Part shown: piece after piece, positions 37,001-46,000 of the stretch
Layout: each line of letters starts with the position of its first letter
How positions within the stretch are numbered: position 1 is the first letter of the stretch
Assembly (NCBI GenBank): GCA_903813345.2
Contig: CAIIXF020000009.1
Location: forward strand, 35,271,759 to 35,335,758
Direction: 5' to 3'
Origin: Owenia fusiformis
Lineage: Eukaryota > Annelida > Polychaeta > Sabellida > Oweniidae
Length of the DNA: 64,000 bases
Position numbers and translations under genes: made by a program
The notes under the pieces: model-generated
What the model saw: the letters and a program-made list of their open reading frames with translations, nothing else
Told to the model about the DNA's origin: nothing
Database searches by the model: none

Positions 37001-40000
37001 TGTCCATTGAAAATTGTTGAATTTTGACTCCCATAGTTTACTTTGACTCTGATTTCAAATCATGCACCTTTGATTAGAATTGTTGTTTGACTTGGTTTAA
37101 CTTTTAGAGAGTGATTTGGTATTTGTTTAAACCTATCATAATTCATTTGGATATATGACCAATAGAAAGGTCTGACAAAGTTCTTATTTGGTTAGTAAAT
37201 ATATCTTGCTTGAATGAAATATAAACAATGGATTCTAAGTAAGTCAGGTGTATTTTTACCATGTAATTTCTTGTTGGGTCATATGAGCATAACCCCTGGA
37301 ACAAGATATACAAAATAAAGTCTGTACCAGTATTACTCATTAATAAACAAAAACCATCATGATCAAGGGGACTATTTTTTGATAAATATGCATGCTATTG
37401 ATGATTATTGACCTAATTGACTAACATGAAAATGGTTTATTACATCATTTTCTAAAAAGTATTTACATATTACAAGCAAATTGCATGACATTGTGCATAT
37501 TGTGCTCTGCACGTCATGGGTACATTATTTATCCTAATTAAGGTTCATGATTAATCTAATAGAGGAGAGAAGAGCAGAGTTGAAGTACTGTACTCAAGAC
37601 CTGTTGACCACTGATTAAGAGTTTTTTTACTATGGCTATTTTGAACTTTGATGATACTAAAGAGCCCTACAAAGTGAGAAATGCCAGCACAGGAAAAAAT
37701 ATTTCATTAGATATATGTAGTATAGTTTGTTATTGCATTTCTTTCCTGTTGTGTCTTTTCTCCTAACATTTCCCTTTCTGATTACAGACTTTTTCTAAGT
37801 GTTCACAGCTTGTATGATTTATACTCATTTTGTTAGAGGAATTTTTATCTTCTGGGTATGTTTTCCTTCACTGTTTGTTAAGATGATAGGATGCAATGAT
37901 GGCGTCAGTATAATCATGTATCTGCCCAATTGCTCTTTTATGCAGCTATGTAGTCCATGGCATGCATATATTGCACGCCTCCACTATGATGCATAGATAT
38001 GTTTATTTCTCTGGCTTGCTTTGCTTGCTCTGACTAATAAATTGCACTCCAAATATAGAAGATTTGCTTGTTTTCAGTTAGTTGGTTGTTTCATTGGTTG
38101 GTTGGCTGGTTGGTAGATGGGTTGGCAGGTTGGTTGGTTGGTTGGAAGGTTGTCTAGTTGTCTTGTAGATTGGTTGCTTGGTGGATGGATGGGTGAGTGG
38201 ATTGGTTACTGGTTTGGTAGAACAGTCAGTTGGTTGGAATTTGTTAATGCCACAGTTAAGTAGTCACATCAACCATATACTTACTTACCCCCCTATCACA
38301 CCAAACTAGTTCTTACCCGTTCTTGCCAGTCCTACCAAAATGTCGTAAAACGGGCTCAATCTGGCTGCGGTCGGGATATATGTCTAAAATAATTAGCTAC
38401 TTCGTTCATAAACAGTCCTCAATACGTCCATCTCATTCGCAGTTCGTTCAGGTCGCACCACGTCGGTGTGCAACGTAGTATAAACCGTCCCTTAGTCTAG
38501 AAGGTCATCATGACCTGATTACAGAACGGTATGGTCGCCATCGAATTTTGAATCGATTCAAAATTCTAAATCACATACCCCGTCCGGGAAAGTCCATGAA
38601 GTTCGTAAACAGACCGTAGAACGTTGTAGCTACATTCATTCAGTTCGCACACAGTTTGAAACCAATTCGGCAACGTTTTGACGATCACCAGAATTTTTTT
38701 TAGCATGGTCTAAGTGCTGGAGGACCTACTCGTTCTAGTAGTTTCCTGAAGTTTGTAAACAGATCCCAAACGGTTCTTAGTGGGTTCTTAGTACGTCAAA
38801 TCCGTTCGTGCACAGTTTAAGCCTGTTCGTGCACAGTTTAAGCCCATTTTCGAGAACGTAGTGAGAACTAGTTTGGTGTGATAGTAGGGTTACTGAGATT
38901 GTCATCAGACCTTGTGCTTCAACAAGCCATTGTATACTAAAATCTATTTCAGTTTGTTAAAATATATAGTAGAAAGGTTTTTCAAGAAAGATAAAGCTTT
39001 TCGTAATTCATTAGAAAACACAAAAGTAATATTAGACAATAAAAATAACACAGCCCTCCAGTATAGTAAACATCATCGCAGGGCAGAAAGAAATCCTAAC
39101 ATTTGGATATGCATTTCCATTTACCACTTGAGCTATCTTACATCAGAAGTTGATCTGATCCCTTAGTTTGAAGTGTTAGATAAGAAAACATGTAAAGCAT
39201 TCTTCATGTTTTACAACACTTCACAATCTAATTAAAATGCTGACCTGTTGACTTTGGGTGACCTTATGAGGTTGTTGTGACATTAAGAGATTTACCTATT
39301 GTAGACAATGATACCTTGAAGTTAATTGCAGGTGGTAATTCATATAGGAAGGCAGTATTCTTCATTTTTCTAATATATCAAAAATACTATATTCATTATG
39401 CAGTTTTTATGAATATTTTTGAAATTCAAATGCATGTAGAGTACTAACAGTATATACTTGTGAACACTGGATAGGACATTTGATATTTCAAAAACATCTA
39501 TAATAGCCTTTTGTCAATGTGTATACATTTCAATTAGACAAAATGATTATAAATCAATACTGATCACTTAGGCAGATATCTGGTTTATCATCATACATCA
39601 GTATATTTAATATCACAATCACAATTGATAAGCATATATATTTTCCAGTTAAAATTCATTCATAACATAAAGAAACTTGTATTGTAAAGAAGACATATGA
39701 AATATTTTCCTAATTGATGTCAAAGTCATTAATTGAAACATCTCAAAAGAAAACACAGACCAAGACCAAACCCATTAACCCATTAAATGCACCATATAAA
39801 TGATAAGACTTATAGTCCATAAAATCGCTGATAAAAAGTGAAAAAATTCCAGATTCAATAAATGAAACGAAATTATAAGTGTATTTTAGAAATTAACAGT
39901 TGCATACCCATTCTAACTTATTTATTTTCAGCAGACTAAGGTGAACTCAGGCTATAAAGAAGACTTTATGATGATAAACGACGATTCCTGATTTCATGTC

Positions 40001-43000
40001 CACCCACAGGAACAGATACAAATGCCAGCTTGGTGATAAAATGCTTCATAAACTATCAAATGTGTATGTATATTTTGTTTTCATCTCAAAAGTATTTACA
40101 TTCTGGTCATCAAATACTGTATACTATACACACAACTGGGAACCTGTCAATTTAGTATGGGCCAAAGACAGTCAGTCATTCAGTCCATCAGCAACCATGC
40201 AAAAATGTGTGTACTGTGTATTCTCATAGTTGGTATGTTATACCTGGTTGCTAGAGGAACATCTTGTCTCCACAGTGGAGTTTGATCATGTTCATGTGAT
40301 ATTTGATATGTGTTTTACTTGAATATTTCTGATAATGCATATTTGTTTTTCATTTCACAATCAGAGCAATGTCAACTAGGCACTTCATTCGAGCACCAAC
40401 TGGGGATTAATTCTCTTTCAAAACAAAGTTTGTTTGAGTATGTATTTGATCTTTAAGGGGGTGGGGCTCCTCCAATTTTCTTTAACATTTTGTTATTGAA
40501 CATTAAATTGTGTTTGTTTGTTCTACTTTCAGGTGATCAAGTGCCTTAATTAATGAAGAAAAGTAGAAATGAGAAGCAAACACAGATAACAAACTGACAA
40601 TGATTTATATGGATATATTTTAAATGATATCCTATGATTGAACTTGGACCTTTTTTGAAATACACTTGAGATATTCTATTGAGGTAGATTATATCCAAAA
40701 AGGAACTTTCTATTGTATGTATGTATGTATATATTTATTGCCCTTTATATAAAGGAGATACATGTATACAAATTATGTAAATGTTAAATTGAAAATAATC
40801 ACTATTTACAAACAAACAATATTGCTGTTTTTGACTGACGACGACGCCTAGCTACCGCGTAGACGCACGTCGCCGACCAAAATTGGCCTAGCACCTAATT
40901 GTAACGCAATTATAAAAAGATGACTATATTTTACAAACATTCATTGTTTTGTTGTTGTTTTTTATACTGACGACGACGCCTAGCTACCGCGTAGACGCAC
41001 GCCGTAGGCCTAGATAGACCTGTTACCTAACACTCTTGAGATTAATTGCCGCCACCAGAACACATAAACAGTTTTACTTTATCTCTGTTGTGTTACTGGG
41101 ACACTCTTGCAAAATGTACTGTTGTTATAATGTTATTATTGTAACATACATGTATGTACTTACTGACACAATGACTCACATATACAATAAAAATGCCTTG
41201 AACCTTCAGAAAATATGATTAGATTGTTTTTGACATGCAAATATATGGTCATGAGCCCCATCCCTTTTGAAGATACAGATTCATATATTTGTCTTATTCT
41301 CAATATTTCATAATCACTACTTATTTAGACAAGTATATAGTTTTGTCACATAGATACTTTCTTAAATGGTTTTCTGAAATTGATATGCAAAATTACAGCA
41401 TTGCAATTGTTCTAAAAGGATGTAAAAAACATCAGGGTTTTTTGCTAGGGATTGCATGCTATATATATATTTACAAAACTATGTGTTCAATGGCTTGAAA
41501 CTCCATTGGGAACCTCTGTGTTCCATATGTATCAATATCATGAAATCTAAATTGTTCTTTAGACCTCCAGTCATACTAATCATTTCTATAGGATTTTTTC
41601 GCAATTTTGAACAATTCTCTCAACCCCCCCCCCCCCCCCCCAATGACTCCTTCACTTCATTTTGAAGGTCTTACTGAATATTCATCTGGATTATTTTTAC
41701 TTATTTTTATATATTGTCTATTTACCTTTGTTGTATTGCAATTTGATAACGCCATGTACAATTCAAAATTTCCATTGTAAAGTGTGCATTGATTTTCTAT
41801 ACTGTGCATATATGTATGCAAATCACACCAATGACTTATCCTCATGTTTTGAAAACATATCTTTAGGCAATGTTTTGATGATCAGGCCAGATGTAGATTA
41901 AGGATAAATTCCTGACCCCAAGGGCAAACCTGATCCTGCATTAATGTCACATTACCCGGAGTGTACAAAGGCTATGTTCTCAGACTATAGCACCTCTTCT
42001 TGGACCCCCCCCACCCCACCCTTCCCATTCTGAGTCAAGAATGTTTGCCATGGATAATCCAATATACATTGTTAAATATCAACATAAAGTTTAAAAGGCA
42101 AATCCTATCAACATCATTACCATGGTCAAGTGGAACCTTCAATATTTGAATGGAACTAAAATTCTTGTTTATAAATTCCCAAATCTTGTTATGAATTCAA
42201 TGAAGTCCTAGATGAGTATTGTAAACCCACATATAATATTGCAGTGTGAGCACAATGGAGAATTCAACTTTAAACCAAGACCTGAAGATTTGTGAATGCT
42301 TTTGTGAATTTATAGATCACTTTTGTGGATGCAGTACCCAATGCTATGTCAGAGATCAAGTTTAAAATAACACACACCATGGAAGGTGCATCTTGTACAA
42401 TAGACTCATCTTTGAAAACAGTCAAAATCAATTATAAAATGTATGAGATACTAGAAGAATTCACCGTGTTACCACCTGTCAAAATTTAATCATGATAATA
42501 ATCAATTTATACAACTTTTTGTATACAGCTGAATGGAGAGAAGTGTATAGAGACACATTTGAAATGATTCCCTCCATTGAGTATGAAGGAAAAGCATTGG
42601 AAAGTGCAAAAAGGGAAAGATCAAGAAAAGGAAAACATCTAAGAGTACATCAGTCATGAAGAAAAACAAATCCCAACAATCCCAAACCATAATCTAACGT
42701 GAACAGAAATGTATAATACCATTCAAGTACCATTATCATAATCCAAGACCATAACACCACCATTTATTGAAATAAATTGAAAAAACATTATCCCCACCAG
42801 TTTGTCTATAGGAGAACGATATTGAAATGCACAATGAGAGGGCTAAGGAGTAACTTCCTACAGCAAGATATCAGCTACCAAAATAGCAGAGCAAAGTCAG
42901 TAAAGGTTATATCAGGTTTAGGTACTCTACCCTATTGATAAATGAAACATTTCTGAATCCTAAAAACATTATTGAAAGCTAGGATATTAAAGAAGTAACT

Positions 43001-46000
43001 TAACATACATAACAGTCAACACCCTAAATATGAAAAGGCAAGAAAACAATGTATTTCATTCAGATTTTATAGAGGAATGGCATTGAATAACAATGAACAG
43101 AGTGTGATTTCAAGCATGGGGAGATATCTGGTAGCAGATGCTCATATTAATAACTTCCAGCAACCTTCACCAACAATGATGGGGTGGTCAATGGACATGC
43201 CATGTGGAAAACAAACTTTTCCTAGGCAGTGAGGGAAATACATTTTTGGTTATTTTAAACATGTTACTAATAGAATGTTCCGTAATGCTTGAACATGATT
43301 TATGTAATTGTCCATGCATGATTGGATTTTTGGAAGGGAACATGTAATTTGATGGTTACTATATGGAGAATTTACTGAGAGTTTAGTTCTTTGAAGTAAG
43401 TTTTTCTTATAAATCAGGAACATGTTCTACGTTTCTGTATAAATTATCAAATGATGCCCTTTGAAATAAAGTATGTGATGAGAATGCAAAATGTATGACA
43501 CAAGTAACAGTAAAGAACATTGAATAAGTAGTAGAAAGAATGATAACAGAAAGAGATATATTAAAACTTCCAATTGCACAAGGGGCAGCATTTAAGAAAA
43601 CAAAGCCGTATAAACCATATCAATTGATAAAACTAATAACTGGCAATAAGTAATAGCCAGTTTACATGTACAATACATGCAGTGACTAACATCTTAAATA
43701 TGTATTGTCTACAATATGATATTTCTGGATTCTCTTGCACCAAGCAAACATAACTTGCCAGTTATCTGAGTAATAAAACTGAATTACATGGTGATTATCA
43801 GAGTTAGCAGATAAGTTAGTACCTCACAAATACAAACGCACCACAATTCAGCACATGAGCTATGGGGGTGTATAATTGAAAAGTTGGAGGGAGTTTGGTG
43901 TGACATAAGGAATTGATGGTATATGGTTGAAAGTGTATGTTATTGGTTTATGTTGTAGATGTACATAGTTTGGGTATCTTGGTTATGGTATTGGTGTGTA
44001 ATTATTTGATTTCATACCATATTGGTTAATGGCATTTTAAATAGATATTTGTGTACAGTTATGGAATTGGTATACATGTGCTAATGCTTCTTTGGTCCAC
44101 AGGATATTTCAGTCTTACCAGCAGTTAAAAAACTGCGTTTGTGTGTATGGCATTGCTACATTATGGTATTGGTGGTAAAACATAGTTGTCAGTTTGGTAA
44201 TGTATTGTATGGCATGCCATGGTATTGTATATTAGGATATTACAAGTGTATATGGCAATGTTGTTTGACATCTGTGTAAGTTATGGTATTGGTTTGTTAT
44301 ATATTGATACATGGTATTGGTGTGTAACATCAATCCATTGTCCAGTTTGACGATACTGATGTTTGGTATTGGTCTATGATCCTAATGTATGGTATTGGTA
44401 TTGTCTAGGTTCATGATCTTCATGTTTGGTATTGGCTTGGCATATGGCATTAGTTTATCTTGGTGTATGGTATTGGCAAATGATATTAATTTATGATCTT
44501 GATGCATGGTATTGTTCCATGGTTTAAGTTTATGATATTGATGTATGGTATTGCTAATTGACATTGATTTAGACCTTGATTAATGGCATTGGCCTATGGT
44601 ATTCGTTTTTGATCTAGATATATGGTATTGTATGGTATTGGCCTTGGTGTATGGTATTAGCCTATTGTATTGGTTAATGATCAGGGCCGTCAGATGGGGG
44701 GGTGCGATGGGTGCGACCGCACCCCCCTTTGTTACCCCCCAAAATAAATTTGAAAAAAAAAATTGAAAAAAGTTTTTTTTTTGAAAAATATTTTTTTGTA
44801 ATTTTTTTCATTGACTCATACACTTTGAAAGTACCCAGAAAGCACCAAATAGCATCTTAAAATTGTAAAATTTTCTAGGGGTATTGGCCACCCCTCACAC
44901 CCCAAACAAAACAATGGAAAAGTTTACTCCCCCCCTCTTTGACACCCAAAAAATTTGAAAAAAATTGTGATTGTTTTTCAATGTTTTTATTGACTAATAC
45001 CTTTAAAAGTGCCCAGAAGCACCAAATATCTTTAAATTGTAAAATTTTCTAGGAGAGTTAGCTATCCCTCACATCCCCCACAAAACAAAATAAATATTCT
45101 GAATTTCATGAATTGTCTCAGACATTTTTTAAGTGTCCAGACATCATCAAATAGCACCTTGATATGGTCAATGTTTCTGGGGGACAACCCCTTGCTCCCC
45201 TACTGGCACCCCACCCAACTTCACCCTCTCATCCTCTTTGACACCCCCAAAAGAATTTGAAAAAATTCACATTTTTCTTATCGACCCATAACGCACAGGC
45301 GTACCAGATGGTTCCAAATTCGCTCCAAATACAAGCAAATTTCAAAATTTTCTTGGGGGAGAACCCCCAGACCCCCCTGAATGCTCAGTTTTTTATTCAC
45401 TCAACTCCTATTCTTGTGGTGGTGGCGTACTACTAACTTAGAAACTTACACTTTGAAAGTGCCCAGAAAGCACCAAATAGCATCTCAAAACTGTAAAATT
45501 TTCTAGGGGGAGTGGACCACTCCTCACACCCCCCACAAAACAATTGGAACGTTTGGAAGTTGCATTTGTTAATTCCAAACCAATATAGGGGGTAACTGAC
45601 CCCCCCCCCCCCTCTGTCTTACGCGATTTGATTTACGCGGGAAAAAAATTGACAATTTTATATTCTCTTTAGTAAGCTAAAAACCGCACCCCCCTTGGAG
45701 AAAAGTGTCTTACGGGCCTGATGATTGAACTATTATATTGTCAATGACTTTGGTGTCCTAAAAAATATCTTCTCTCTATCCAGTGTTATCAGTCGAAATG
45801 TTGAGGCATGCGCAGACCTCTATTTAGTGATATTTTCATTTCAAATATGGCGGCCAATCCGATGTCTGACGACCCTTACAAAGAATCTAGGCAGTTTGCA
45901 TTTTTACCTCCTGTGAAATAACAAGTGGAATTTAGTAGTTGTTTTGTGTTTTATTATCATTCTGCATCGTAATTCTATGTGATGTGGTGTTGAAATGTCA

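Noticed and set aside
43975-44676. Regular repeats considered as a CRISPR array
   Set aside because: Repeats are degenerate, spacing is irregular, no leader or cas genes occur, and the surroundings are animal introns.
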